Shown here: piece by piece, positions 12,301-25,100 of the stretch
Position numbering within the stretch: position 1 is the stretch's first letter
Layout: each line of letters begins with the position of its first letter
Assembly: GCF_032118995.1 (NCBI RefSeq)
Contig: NC_092657.1
Span: forward strand, 3,717,891 to 3,781,890
Source: Asterias amurensis
Lineage: Eukaryota > Echinodermata > Asteroidea > Forcipulatida > Asteriidae
Length of the DNA stretch: 64,000 nucleotides
Reading direction: 5' to 3'
Translations under genes and position numbers: made by a program
The notes under the pieces: model-generated
Told to the model about the DNA's origin: nothing
Databases searched by the model: none
What the model saw: only the letters and a program-made list of their open reading frames with translations

Positions 12301-12865
12301 GCTATGTTGCTACATGTACTATGGGTCGAACGCAGACTTTCATTCAACTGTCGAACCCAATTTCATGGTGCACTTGCATGCACTTGTAACTGTTTTTGTG
12401 AAGCGGCTGTAACAGAAACCCCTCCCCCCTCCTCTGCTAACAAACCCTAAACAAAAAACACTTTTGAAACATGGATTACTTCAGGTTATTTTGTCAACTT
12501 CAAAAATTAATTTCAGAAGGAAAGCCCACATTTTCTTTTTGTGAACTGACTTTATAAAGATGTACCAGGCCAGCTGTTTTCACACAGTCTTGCAACACAG
12601 AATCTGAACAAAATAAAGTGTCTCTTCGAAGATCTATTGATTTTTTCTTCAGCAAGTGTGTTTCCGTTTGCCATTATGTCTGTCTTCCAGGGTAGAAAGT
12701 AGGCCATCCTCCCCCTACAGGCACGACAGCTTTCCAGAGTGATTTACAAGGTGTGATGCACTGTGCACTGTTGTTGATGCATGTAGTGCCTTCAGAGTGC
12801 AAGATGCTTACCAGTGGTGACAGAGTTTATATTAGTCAACATTCGGCTCATGAATGTACATTTAA

Positions 12866-13250
12866 AGGGTCTACACACATGTATGTACTTTTTGTAGGAC
12901 AAAAAACACAATGTCCACAGATTTACATTAAACTTACGCAGTTTGAAGATGATGATAGTAGAAAGCTTCTCTGGAAATATTATTTGCTGGATGTGCTGTA
13001 GTTTTTGAGAAATGAGTGAAACAATGTCATGAAAATAATTTTCGTCTCAGTGATCATGAGACGAAAATTATTTTAGCATGTAAAACTGTATTTTTCATGA
13101 CATTGTTTTACTCTTTTCACAAATTACTGCACCTCAGCAACTAATGTTTTAAGGTACGCTTTCTACTATCATTATCTTCAAACGGTGTAAGTTTAACGTA
13201 AATCTGTGGACATTGTGTTTTGTGTTACAAAAAGTACGTACCCAAATCCT
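12866..13250. mobile_element. TTAA-MITE, AGGGTCTACACA family
   Basis: About 385 bp, flanked by TTAA (12862-12865, 13251-13254). The halves are inverted copies (for example 'acaaaaaacacaatgtccac' against 'gtggacattgtgttttgt'), meeting at a perfect 'ttttcgtctca...tgagacgaaaa' core. The right TTAA is directly followed by AGGGAAGGTTGTG, the start of another family. Confidence 0.82.
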
Positions 13251-13665
13251 TTAAAGGGAAGGTTGTGTTTGGTAGTCACTCTTTAAATTAATGCAATTAT
13301 ACAAAACTCACTCGGCATATTACACTCAGCTTTCGATAAAAATTTGCATTTTGAGAATCATTTATAATAATAATAATATAGGTATTTATATAACACAGAT
13401 CAAAGCGCTGAACAATAAATAAAACAAGAACAAAGCAAAGAAAGAAAGAAAAACAGAACAACAAAGGATTAATGACGAGGCTGACTGAAAAAGTAGGTCT
13501 TGAGTTTTTTGTTTTTTTTCAGGGATTTCACTTCACTTCAGTAATGTGGTTTTAATGAAAAAATGTAATTTTGTATCCAACAAAATGCGGATCTGCGACA
13601 GTTTCCTGTACGTTTCTAGGATTGTTCTCCCAAATCCAGATTCTTTCTTTGATATTTCAGTGGAA

Positions 13666-14040
13666 GTGTCATGGCCGAGCTGTTAAGAGCACCGAATTCA
13701 AACTCTGGTGATTCTGATCAGCAGAGTGTTGGTTCGACCATTGCTTCATCTTTCGGATGGGACGTAAATTCGTTGGTCCCATGTGTTGTGTAACGCATGT
13801 ATAAGAACCCAGTGCACTTTTCGAAAAGAGAAGGGGTTAGACCCGGTGTTCCTGGCTGTGGCTGCTGTATGCGCCGTAGCACCTTGTAAACCCTTATAAG
13901 GTGCTAAATAATTGGGTCTCAAAATTCATCACTGTAATAACCTATCTTTCTGAAAGTTTGTATAGTTATACTCAGCGCCTTGAGTACCTTGTTTGGTAGA
14001 CAAGCGCTATAAGACTTCGATATTATTATATTATATTATT
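13666..14040 (+). mobile_element. SINE with Leu/Ser-tRNA-like head
   Basis: The head has 'tggccgagctgttaagagc' (A-box-like) and 'gttggttcgacca' (B-box-like). The body ends with 'agcgccttgagtacc...gcgctataag' and an (ATT) tail, typical of SINEs mobilised by a LINE with that 3' end. Confidence 0.65.
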
Positions 14041-14676
14041 ATTCACGTAGGCAACAAAGGCGATTTGCCTCCATGCCCCCTGGTCATTGATGGTGCCATT
14101 GAAATGCTCTGACATTAGAAATTTAAAATGCCCTCATCAAGATCATAGGGTGCCCTCTACCAATTAGAAAATGCCTTGGTGCCCTTTTCATTTCAAAAAC
14201 GAAGTGGACAGGCATGTTTCACTTTGTAACATAACCTGAGAAATGTTCTGACACTGACAATACGTTTCTAAAATTGAAACTTTGGGGGACAAAAACTTGT
14301 CTCTTTTTCCATAAAACCAAAGTGAAATGAAATCTCAAAATGCTTCAATACCATACACTGTACTATCAAAAGCTGAGCTGTACTTCCAACCAAGTAAGTT
14401 TTTGTTGCCACTAATTTTAGGACTAGTTACCAAACGCCAAGTTCCCTTTAAGGGATGGTTTATGTCTGCTGTGTGTATAATTTGTAGGTCATCCTCACTG
14501 AGAGTGTGTGAAGGATACATTCACTTCCTTGCTGTAATTCACAGGGGGTTACTCTTTGACAAACTTTTCTTTCCCTTGAAATTTGCTCAATTTCCCCAAC
14601 TGTACAGCCAGGGATTTCCAGACTAATACCTACTACGTGCATGTAATGCATCAGGGACATGTGTAGGCGTCAATAC

Positions 14677-14941
14677 AAGAACTAGAGGGCGCACTGGCCT
14701 ATATACGCGGCCCCGGCATGTGCGCATGCGGCCATTGTCTAAGTTGACAAAACAGCATCGCACAGCGTGTGTTTGTGCGGCCATTTTGTAAGTTGACAAA
14801 ACAGCATCGCATATAGCATTCAGTAAACACAAATCCATAGGTGTACTTCATATTCAACGCGTGCACAAAATGGTGCGCGTGTCTCCTTGCAGTCTCGTCT
14901 CGTTTGTGCAAGCAACATCACCAGTGCGCCCTCTAGTTCTT
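14677..14941. mobile_element. MITE with AAGAACTAGAGGGCGCACTGG ends
   Basis: Inverted ends AAGAACTAGAGGGCGCACTG and CAGTGCGCCCTCTAGTTCTT. The interior has a directly repeated 'aagttgacaaaacagcatcgca'. One copy in the window. Confidence 0.75.
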
Positions 14942-15639
14942 ATAACTCCATGGTAGGCGTACATACGTGAACATTTGACATTGTGTACATTACTTTGGAA
15001 CATCTACATGTAACACACTCATGTGGGCGCTACCCCTAAGCTTGAAAGGGGTAGTGTCAACTTTAATTTTGTTAACATTCTGTGTTCTGCTCTCACTCTT
15101 TGAACCTTTAATCTTCAACAATACCTACACACATACACATGTAAGTACCTACATGTACCAGTCAATAATAATAATTTATTGAACTGGTAACGCTCTCTCC
15201 AGGACCGGCCTGTTCGAGAGCGCATAACAAATATTGATAATATGGATTGCTAGTCAGCAAATGGTCGCTAAATATGAACCTGAGTGAATACTGACCGTGT
15301 TTTTCCAAACTCCTGGGGCCTGTCTTCATTCCAAGTGTTATCTTTACTTCATGTGCGTGTTTTTGATTTCCACTGGTAATGACTGTGATTGATGGCGCTC
15401 GTACCCCTGTCGTTTTCTATCGAGCCGATCTTGGTATTAAACTTTCCCCTGAGGATATTGAAGCAATACACCATCCTCAGGAACTTGGCCTCACTTAAAT
15501 CCCCCCCCCCCCCCCCGCCTTCTAACGGTTTGACGAGAACCAAATGTACATGTAGCGACACGATAACTTAGAAAAGCCTCAATCATCAGAGCGCATAGGA
15601 CGTGCGGTATCTATGGACTGTGTAGCCAGGGGTACAAGT

Positions 15640-15825
15640 AGACAGCCGTCCATTTCATCAAACTCTTCCTTACTTATGATTAATCTTTAGGACTTAGGAG
15701 GAATTCAATTCCGTTTCCGAAGACGTTAGGATGCATTGAACCCATACTAAGTTTAGGACGGTTTACTCGTCGTAACTCGGTCTAGCATGTCTAGGATTAA
15801 TCCTAGCTTTCGTGAAATTGGCTGC
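15640..15825. mobile_element. Probable MITE (TTTCATCAAA.../...TTTCGTGAAATTGG)
   Basis: Interior of 'taggacttagga' and 'aggattaatcctag' motifs like the elements at 39249 and 63557. It is flanked by imperfect copies of 'aggggtacaagnagac'. Confidence 0.45.
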
Positions 15826-16168
15826 AGGGGTACAAGGCAGACGGTGTTGAGAATATTGTTTTAGCAGAGAGTACTGCAACGACTTAACGTCTGATTGTAC
15901 ATATTGTAGCACGTCACATGATTGGTTCGAACTCAGAAACATAAAAGTAACGAACCGGATGTCACAACTTTGGTTTTTAAAAATGTTTAGGGAAAATAAA
16001 CAGAAGATGTTGTGGAATAGTTTGCGGTAACACCAATGAGTTGGGGTGGTTCTGAAAAGACGATGTTTTTTTTTTTTTTCTTTTAGATATAAATGTGCTG
16101 TAGTTTGATTTAAATGTTTGTTATTTTTTTACTATTTCTGCAATTTGTTTGTGATTTTCTTCAGTACA

Positions 16169-19100
16169 ATGGACGCCAGACGACCTCAGGTACCGTTTCC
16201 CCTTCACCGAATGTACCCCCGACTAGTCAAGGGACCACCCGTCAACATGATCCAAACGCCCTACGCCATCGACTCCCCAAGCCCACAGAACATAGAGATC
16301 AAGTCCAAGAGGATGGCGGTGAGCTGGAGAGACGACACACTATTTTACGTTCCCGACCGGACAGGGAAGCAAGGTGTGTGCATACTGGAGCCCAGTATGC
16401 AGCCTGGACAGGAATATTTTGAGGTGAGTAGGTAAAGAAAACCAGGGGCCAACTTCTTGGCGCTTACCAAAAGCAAAGAATCAGCGCTTAGCACCTTGCG
16501 TGTTTCACGGGTAAGCTTGGAATTTTTGATTGTGCGTGTGCTTACTCCACACTCCTACATGTAGGCATTTGTTGCTTACACAGCTAGCGCAGAGCAGGGC
16601 CCAATTTCATGGCTCTGCTTACCGTTAGCACAGAATCGGCGCTTACGGAAGCAGAGAATTTTGTGCTTACGGCAAGTGTATTTTACGGGTAAGCAGTGAA
16701 TTTTGGCTTCTGCGCGTGCGTACTCCACGCTACTAGGCATTCTACGCTTACAAGGCGCTGAATTCGGCGGTAAGCAGAGCCATGAAATTGGGCCCTGTAA
16801 GTGGAGAATGATGGTCGAAAGCGCAGAATTTGGCAGTAAGCAGTGCCATCAAGTTGGGGCCCAGTTGCACATGACACCATTTTAGAAGGTCGCCCTTGCC
16901 AAGTGGTCAAAATACAGGTAGCTTATCTGACATCACACTTCGAGGCTGGTGAATAACACAAATTTTTGGCATTTGCCCGTCTGCCAGCAGATGAACCTTT
17001 GACCTTGAATCCCGATACATATGGACAGAGATCACAAGCACAATTACATACAGAGCTCTGTGTTGAAGCATAAAGAAAGGACCTCAGAACGAGTTTGAAC
17101 TTCCCGGGCAGTAACAATAGAGATCAATGGCCCTTCGTGCCCGAGGTACATCGCCGCATTCTAACACTGGTAAACTACAGCTCATTTGAGGCATGCGTTG
17201 AAGAATGCCGTGCCTATTTTCTGACGTCATTTCGCCGCAAGATATTCCATAATAATGGAGTGGAAATTTATCTTAAAATAAGACTTCATCGCATGCGCAG
17301 TCGAGTACAGTTCACCCTTATTCATAAAGACACACGCAATCGCAAAGATTTGAATGTCAGCTATTTATATGTCAATGTTTTGTTTTTGAAAAACAACCGA
17401 AATTCATGGAATTTGTACCAAAATCATGAAAAATGTATCAATTATTAAAATAGATATTTTAGCGAATTGCGGGACCTCGCCTGCTAAAGAAATAGTGCGT
17501 TTTCTTCGTCATGAAATGAGCTCTTCCGTGATGTATGCCATGATGTTCCCCAAGGTTACCCAACTTGAAACAAAGACTTTGGTCATTTATCTACGGTATA
17601 AGCTTATAGAAATATTTTTTTCCTGCCACTCTTTCATTGATTATTGGGGTTCTGCTCACGCCGGTTACCCACAATACAGTGCGTTTCTCCACTCTGGACA
17701 ATTGGCTGATCGCAAACTGGAGGTTTTAGCCACCAGTCACAATAAGATTAACATAAGACTGGAACGGATAAGCGGCGACGAACGTGTTTCCTCTGAAGTT
17801 AGGAAGTTCAAACTCCTTTCTCTATGGTTGAAGTGACTCTGTTGAAATTCTGTTGTTCTGTACAAATCCTAAACTTCAACACTGTAAATAATAATGTGTG
17901 GACGTGTGTAAGTCCTTGTAGTGTTGACTGTTCCAAATCCCTACATTATGTGGACTTCTTTCTTCCCTGCATTATGTGAACTCTACTGCAAACCTCCCTA
18001 AACTTTGACTGCACACCTCTATTACAAAACTTTACCAACCTCTAGTACAAACATCTACCTCAAACCTCATAATTTTACATCGAACACTTGAAAGCCCAAA
18101 ACAAAAGTTTGCTAAATAAAAAGAAAACAAATCAATTTATACTTAATGACTAACTTCTTCTCTCATTCTCCCCCCAGGCTGAGATTGTAAGCACAGGTAG
18201 ATGGGGTGCAATAAGGATAGGGTTGGCACCCCCCGACCACTCACTAGAAGTACACCTAGGTATTGAAGGCAACTCCATAGCATTTAGTGTTGACGATAGT
18301 ACAATGTAAGTACAACCACCTGTTCAGTTTAAAGGAACACGTTGCCTTGGATCGGTCGAGTTGGTCTTTGAAAAGCGTTTGCAACCGTTTGTTATAAAAT
18401 GAATATGGTTGGAAAGATGTTTAAAAAGTAGAATACAATAATCCACACAAACATGCCTTGAAATTGCACGGTTTTCCTTTTACCTCGTCAACTAACACGG
18501 TCGGCCATTTATGGGAGTCAAATTTTTGACTCCCATAAATGGCAGACCGTGTTAGTTCGCAAAGCAAAAGGAAAACCACGCAACTTTGAGGCAAATTTGT
18601 GTGGATCATTGTATTCTTCTTTTAAAACGTCTTTCCAACCGTATGCATTTTATAACAAACGGTTTTAAACGCTTTTGTTAGACCAACTCGTTAGACCAAC
18701 TCTTGAAATATTGTTCCATGAAATGCTTTACTTTTTGAGAAAACATTAAAACAATATCAATTCTCGATAGCGAGAATTACGGATTTATTTTAAACACATG
18801 TCATGGCACAAGAAACAAGAGTGGGTTTTCCCGTTATTTTCTCCCGACTCCGATGATCGATTGAGTCTAAATTTTCACAGGTTTGTTATTTTATACATAA
18901 GTTGTGATACACGAGGTTTGGAACTTGGACAATACTGTTTACCGAAACTGCATAATGGCTTTAAAACATCACTTATTTTTGCACCACTGTAGTAACATAA
19001 CTTGCTTTCCCTACTTTCCATTGTTGTAGATATGGCGAAGATTTGAAGACGCCGCTGCAATGCAAAGCATGCAAGCCTGGGGACAAGATCGGCGTGGGTA

Positions 19101-22100
19101 TAAAGTTTAGCGAGAACTACATGGAAGGCGCTGATGAGAAATGCCCGGTGGTCTTCACATTGAACGGAAAAGAGGTAATAATAATAACAACTTATCAAGG
19201 TTGTAGCTAGGGCAAATTGGATGCCGGCTAATTTTGTCGAGAGCATATTCGAGAGGGTGGGTGTACATGTAGGGGCAGCGTAGCGCCTCACAACCCGGTG
19301 GGATCAACAGGGGCAGCGTCTTTGGAAGCTGAAGATTTTTAGGTTTTGTTTAAGCTTTGATGGGTTCCCCAGGCTCTCTCTTGCCTATTTGTGCCTTGAC
19401 ATAGCCATTGTCAAAAGAAAAAACATGTCCAGGGAGCCATAGAAAATAAATACTTATTAAGTTTTAAAGTAAAATGTTAGGGTAAAATAAATAAAATTAA
19501 TATTCTGTTTACAATTTAAATCCCATCTCAAAATAGGGTAGGTAGACTACTAGGCAGAATTTTTGAGTGTTGAATTTATCAATTGAAAAGCTTGCAGTTG
19601 CATATATTCATCAGAAGGCAATGCAGAGTGGAGAGACAAGTTCAGAAACACAGGATGACGGGACACATGTCCGATCACTGCCGCAAAATCTAGACTATTC
19701 CATTTCAAAAAGGAGCACATTAGTAAAATAGAAAAGCCATGTTTCACTGAGTTGTATTCATTGACAATTTCTCAACGAAGTGCATTCAATAAACTAAAAA
19801 AATTGATTCTTGTCATTTCATTTTTTTTCCAACAAGTATTAATAGACAGGAAAATCATCTAAATAAAATTCTAAATAAAAATTTAATGCAACTTTGACGA
19901 CTCCACCAACATTGTCCGCCCATCAGAATAACTTTGTTTTCAACCGCCCGCCGGGCGAGTCAACCGAAATTCTTGATCGCCCGCAGGTTTTTTCACTAGC
20001 CTGCTGCATGTATGGTACAAAAAAAAATTGAAACTAAAACAAAATATTGAAAAAAACACGGAAGTGAAGTCCCTAAAATTGGACGACTTTATCTCTTAAT
20101 TTATGCCCTAAATTATCAACAACCATTTGAATGAACTTGTTGTTTGAGAATTGTTTGTTTTGAACATGTTCTGATCTCCGTTTGCAACAAAATCTTCGTG
20201 AATCAACGATCGGTCAACAACACACATTGAGATATAATTCAATGAACTTTGGCCCGCAACGCCCTCTGTTGGCAGAAGTTGTCCATGTTACTAGAACTCC
20301 TCCAAGGCTGTGCATTGTGCATACAGTCTGCAGGCGTGATGCACAACGTTCGCCAATTCTTTACTTGGTTCGTGAGCGTGTGTTGTGGAGAAGGCTAGCC
20401 AAGAAGATCATTAATATGGATTTATTAACAGCCATCAATGGCCAATCACAGCGTGCGGAATCTTGGTTAAGATGGACTGCGGACTGTGTGTGTTATGTGC
20501 TGTGCAGTGCATGCTGCATGAACCAGTGGGTGACCGTGTGAGTATTACCATGTGGTTTTGTGCATCATGGATACTACACGCACGCCGGAGACTGTGCGTG
20601 CTTTTTTTAGTACTCCATGAACTCGCAGCATTCAAGCGGCTTATTTTTTATTTTTAAGCAACAATCACGGAGAACATCGCGGTTTTGGAGAGAAAATTGT
20701 TTTGATTGTTTTTACAGAAATAAAATACACACCTAATTAGGAGTTTTACAGGATTGTTTTCTTTATTTTTCACTCTTTTCAATGGCATTTAAAACAGTTT
20801 TACATAAATTTATGCCGGTCGGAGTTTGATATTTTTTGTTGGATCCCGGTCGGCAAAAGCTGGGGCCGGTGATAGCCGACCGGCTCCGACCGTGGTAGCT
20901 ACAACCTTGCAACTTATTAAATTGACATTGTGCTCTCCATAGGACCTGCCTGTTCGAGGGCGCATAACAGTACGACTGGCTCAAATTCTGTCTTGCGATT
21001 GTTTTAGATGGTGCATCGCATGATGTCTTGCTTTTACAAAAAAAAAAACTTAATGATAGCACTTAAAGACTAACTTATATTAGAAAAACTAAATGAGGTT
21101 TTGTAGCAAGTAACAGAGAGCCACTTCCAGGACGCGACACACTACCTTAGGTAAACCAATGTACTATGGCAGTAGAACCCAATTCAAAATACCCATAATA
21201 AACAATGTACTATATATCCATAGCAACCAAGGTTTTATACCCAAAAAGCAATAATTTGAAGTTAAAAGATAAAAATATAAATAATAATATATATATTTTT
21301 TTTTTGCGCTTTATACAACTGATGGGCGTCTTAAAGTGCTTTCAACATTAGTACCCCTGGTCACTGGGCCATATTCATTCATTAAACCATCTCAGCTCCT
21401 TGTGGAATTTACAGCCTGTGCCGCCTAATATGTAGCGCACTAAGCTAAATCAATCACAAGAACCATCTTTGCCGTCACAGGTTCCCCTGGGTGGAGAGAA
21501 GCAATTATAGTTAAGTGTCTTGCTCAGGGACACAAGTGCCCTGGCTGGGGATTCGAACTCTCACTCTGCTGAACAGAATCACCAAAGCTTGTGTTTGATA
21601 AAATGTCATAGATTGATGCAAGCATTGTTTGACAACATCAATCGCAACCACCTTGTTTTTGTAATTGAAAAAATTAATTTCTACTTTGTGATTATTTTTG
21701 TTTTTTAGATTCACAGACGAGATGTCGTCATCCCCTACAAAGGTCTGTGCCCAGCCGTATCCATGGCCTCCCCTAGTCAGATGGTACGATTCAAAGCGCG
21801 CTGTGATTGGTTGAGTCAGGAGGAGGAGATGGTGATTGACAGCTGTGAAGACGAGTGGGCAAGGCTTCATGATGTCACGGTCCATGGCCAGGTAGAACAA
21901 AAATGCTAACAATTATTTTGATGATTTTTTTTCACAATTTTTGACAGACTTTTGGCGATCGTGTTTACAATGCTGAACCACTAAGGATTTCTGAGGTTTT
22001 TTTTGCTGAATGCTGGATGAACAACACTTTTTATTTTGTTTTTATTTGAATTGTGCAGCCCCCCCATTACCAACAATTTTGTAGTGCCATGGTCAAGTTT

Positions 22101-25100
22101 ATCTAGTTCACAGGTCCTAAACTGCAGAGTTAAGCTTGGGCGATACCACGATATTATCGAATATCGCGATACTAATTTGGAAACGATTTCGATATCGGAT
22201 TGATTTTTGGTTTAATCGAAATATTTATATTTCGCGAAATATATCGAGATATATCGCGATATCAATTAAGTATCGCAATATCGCAATGTATTTCCTAGCT
22301 GACACATCTTGCACCCCATAGGTTTGGAGTAAAACCAGAAGAATAGGTCATTAGAACACCTCTCTTATGCTATGACTGTCTCTTCTACAACTTTCACTGG
22401 GAGTTTGAAGACTGATGATGTCAAACTTAATTAATCACGATTATATCGCATATCGCGATATATTGTCAGCGATGTATCGTGAATAAAATAAATCGAGATC
22501 GCCCAAGCTTAGTCAGATTGCGAGCTGAAATCCCGGTCATGGCCCTTGTGCTCTTGAGCAAGGGATGAAACCACAATTGCTCCGTTAAAAGTTGGGAAGG
22601 TGTAGTCCATTCTGCTCTACCAGCCAGGCGCCTATTGGACATGCTGGATGAAACCCTAGCCTACATCCTCATGGACTGTGAAGGGTGTAAACCCTGTTTC
22701 AGCCACAAGAGTAGGTGGCAACATGCCCCTGGTGGCAGTTGATTTGGGGCGATATGGGATTTAAAACCGTTGTGCCCAAATCAATTTAGTGTAAAATTGT
22801 TCAGCCCATTAGGGTGGCACGGTTGGCGTGTGCGTAAAGCGCTCGCCTCTCACCAAGGTGACCCCGGTTCAATTCCCGGTCGGGGCCATATGTGAGTTGA
22901 GTTTTCCAAAAACGAGGGTTTTCCAGACTATCCGGTTTTCCTCCCTCAGGAAAAAATCAAACACTTTCGATCTTGGCTGTGCTCCATGGTCATAATGGGT
23001 TGATGTGGCTGGCAGCTGAATGCGCCCTTGCATGCCTGCTTCTCGAACACACTGTAGCCGCGTCCTTCGCAATTCAGCTCTAGCTGCGAGTAAGGACGAT
23101 TAGCCCCCCAAATTGTTATATCGGTTAAGTGTAGCAAGTGTAGCCCTCACCTTGAAGTAGTTGTCAGGCCTTATGATGTTAGGCAATCTCCCATTACAAG
23201 TGTTTGTTTTATAACTCAAATTCCAATTATGATTATTGTCTCCAGATCCTTGCCTATGCTGGTCGAGGCAAGACGATCGCTGACGTGGGTCTCGCCCAGG
23301 CTCGCAAGCCTCTCAGCCCCATGAACCATTACTTTGAGCTGGAGATCATAGACCCTGGTAAGAATTGCTACATCGCTATCGGCCTGGCCAAGAAAGACTA
23401 CCCCAAGAAGAGACATCCGGGATGGAACTATGGCTCCATAGCGTACCATGCAGGTGAGTTAGGGGAGGGAAAAAGGGGGGGGGGGGGGGCTGGCTGTAGA
23501 ATAAATAATAATGTTAGAGGGCCATGAGCATTACTGAGTGACAGATTTGAGCTTGATATAAGAAGCCTCTTTCATAATTGCACATGTGTCCTTTTTTTTC
23601 TTTCTGGGTAAAAGTTTAATTTCCTTGTTCTCTTTGTAGACGATGGCAAGATCTTTAAAGGCAGTGGTGTAGGCGACTCATTTGGCCCTCGTTGCCACAA
23701 GGGCGACATCATGGGGTGTGGGATCATGTTCCCCAGGGACTACTGTATGGACAGGTGGGTGAATAATTGAGTGGTTTTATTATAATAATAACAAATTCTT
23801 GTGTAGCGCATTTCACAATAACCGTCTCAATGCACTTTACATTAGTCCCCTGGTCATTGGGCCAATAGCATCCCTTTACTCTTTCTCAGCTCCATGGGGA
23901 GTATACTACCTGGGCTACCGTTTTACAGTGGTCCAAAGGCATTCACAATTATGTCTGTAGGATATTAAAGCGCGGTCCATACTTACTGCGAATGCAAATG
24001 CGATGTGAATTTTGTCATCACAGGGTTCACAGCACCATTTTTGCTGCGAATATTTGCGGCGTCAAATTTTTACCGAATTTGCGTTTGCAGGAATCGGGCT
24101 TTTATAAATGAATTCCCTTAGAGAAACGGCTCAAAACTTGTTAATTATTGTTGATGCATCTTTTTGGCTTGAACACTGTGTAGTAAGATATTTCTGTTGA
24201 TCACTTGATCACTTGTATAATTTGTGTACGCTCTGTACCAAACAGCAATGTGTATTTAAAGGGAAGGTACACGTTTGGTAATTACTCAAAAGAAATATTA
24301 ACTTAAAAACTGACTTGGTAACGAGCAATGGAGAGCTGTTTATGGTATAAAACATTGTGGGAAACGATTCCCTCTGAAGTAACGTAGTTTTTGAGAAAGA
24401 GGTAGAAGTCTTTTATTCCTTTCTGGAAGAACACAAATTCGTCCAACTAAGGTGTTTTTTTGTCTCATCATTTTCTCGCAACTTCGATGACCAATTTAGG
24501 TCAAATTTTCACAGGCTTCATATTTTATGCTTATGTTGGGATACACCAAGTGAGAATACTAGATTTTGACAATTACCAAACATGTACCTTCCCTTTAAGA
24601 TGTCTCTTAAGTTATATTTAATTTTCTAGCATTTCATATTTTGAGTTATTGTTATTGCCCAGATTTTATCACTTCTATTGTGAAACCTATTGTCTATCAT
24701 TCTTATTTTTAATCTGCCAATTCATTTTTGATTTTAAATGTCGATTGCATATATACATGTAATTCTTTTTTCCTTTTCCTATAATTTGTAATAGATTTGA
24801 ACAAATGTTTTTATATTGCATGTAGCTGTGTGCGAACTCAGTTGTACATAATTTTGTGTTTGTTCACTACTTTCATTTGGTTTTTTAACTAAGGTCGTAA
24901 TGGTACTTGTTCTTGTTATTTTTGTAGACTTATTGATATTTTGTTGAAATTTTTTTTTCATTTTGCTATGGGAAGGGAATTTATTGATAGAGTACCTATT
25001 TTTGTGTCGTTTCAATACTTTTATTTAGGCTTAAAATCATGGTCTTAATAATGTTATTATTCTATATTTTTAATACGGTGCTAAAATATTCTTGTTATTT

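Larger units (their letters stand above)
8855..16164. other. RP2-SPRYD3 divergent intergenic region
   Basis: No coding exon was recognised. It must include the RP2 promoter (just right of 8854) and an untranslated first exon of SPRYD3 (left of 16165); neither start could be placed. The rest is AT-rich sequence (about 9060-9300) and the MITEs and SINE listed separately. Single-strand C and T runs occur near 15500 and 16066. Confidence 0.6.

Noticed and set aside
17095-17836. Two open frames of 118 and 136 codons as a gene
   Set aside because: No recognised domain, no splice signals linking them, and they lie in SPRYD3 intron 1 between inverted ends.
22136-22321. 61-codon frame rich in I/Y/R
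   Set aside because: It is translation of the atatcgcgatat repeats of MITE family H.
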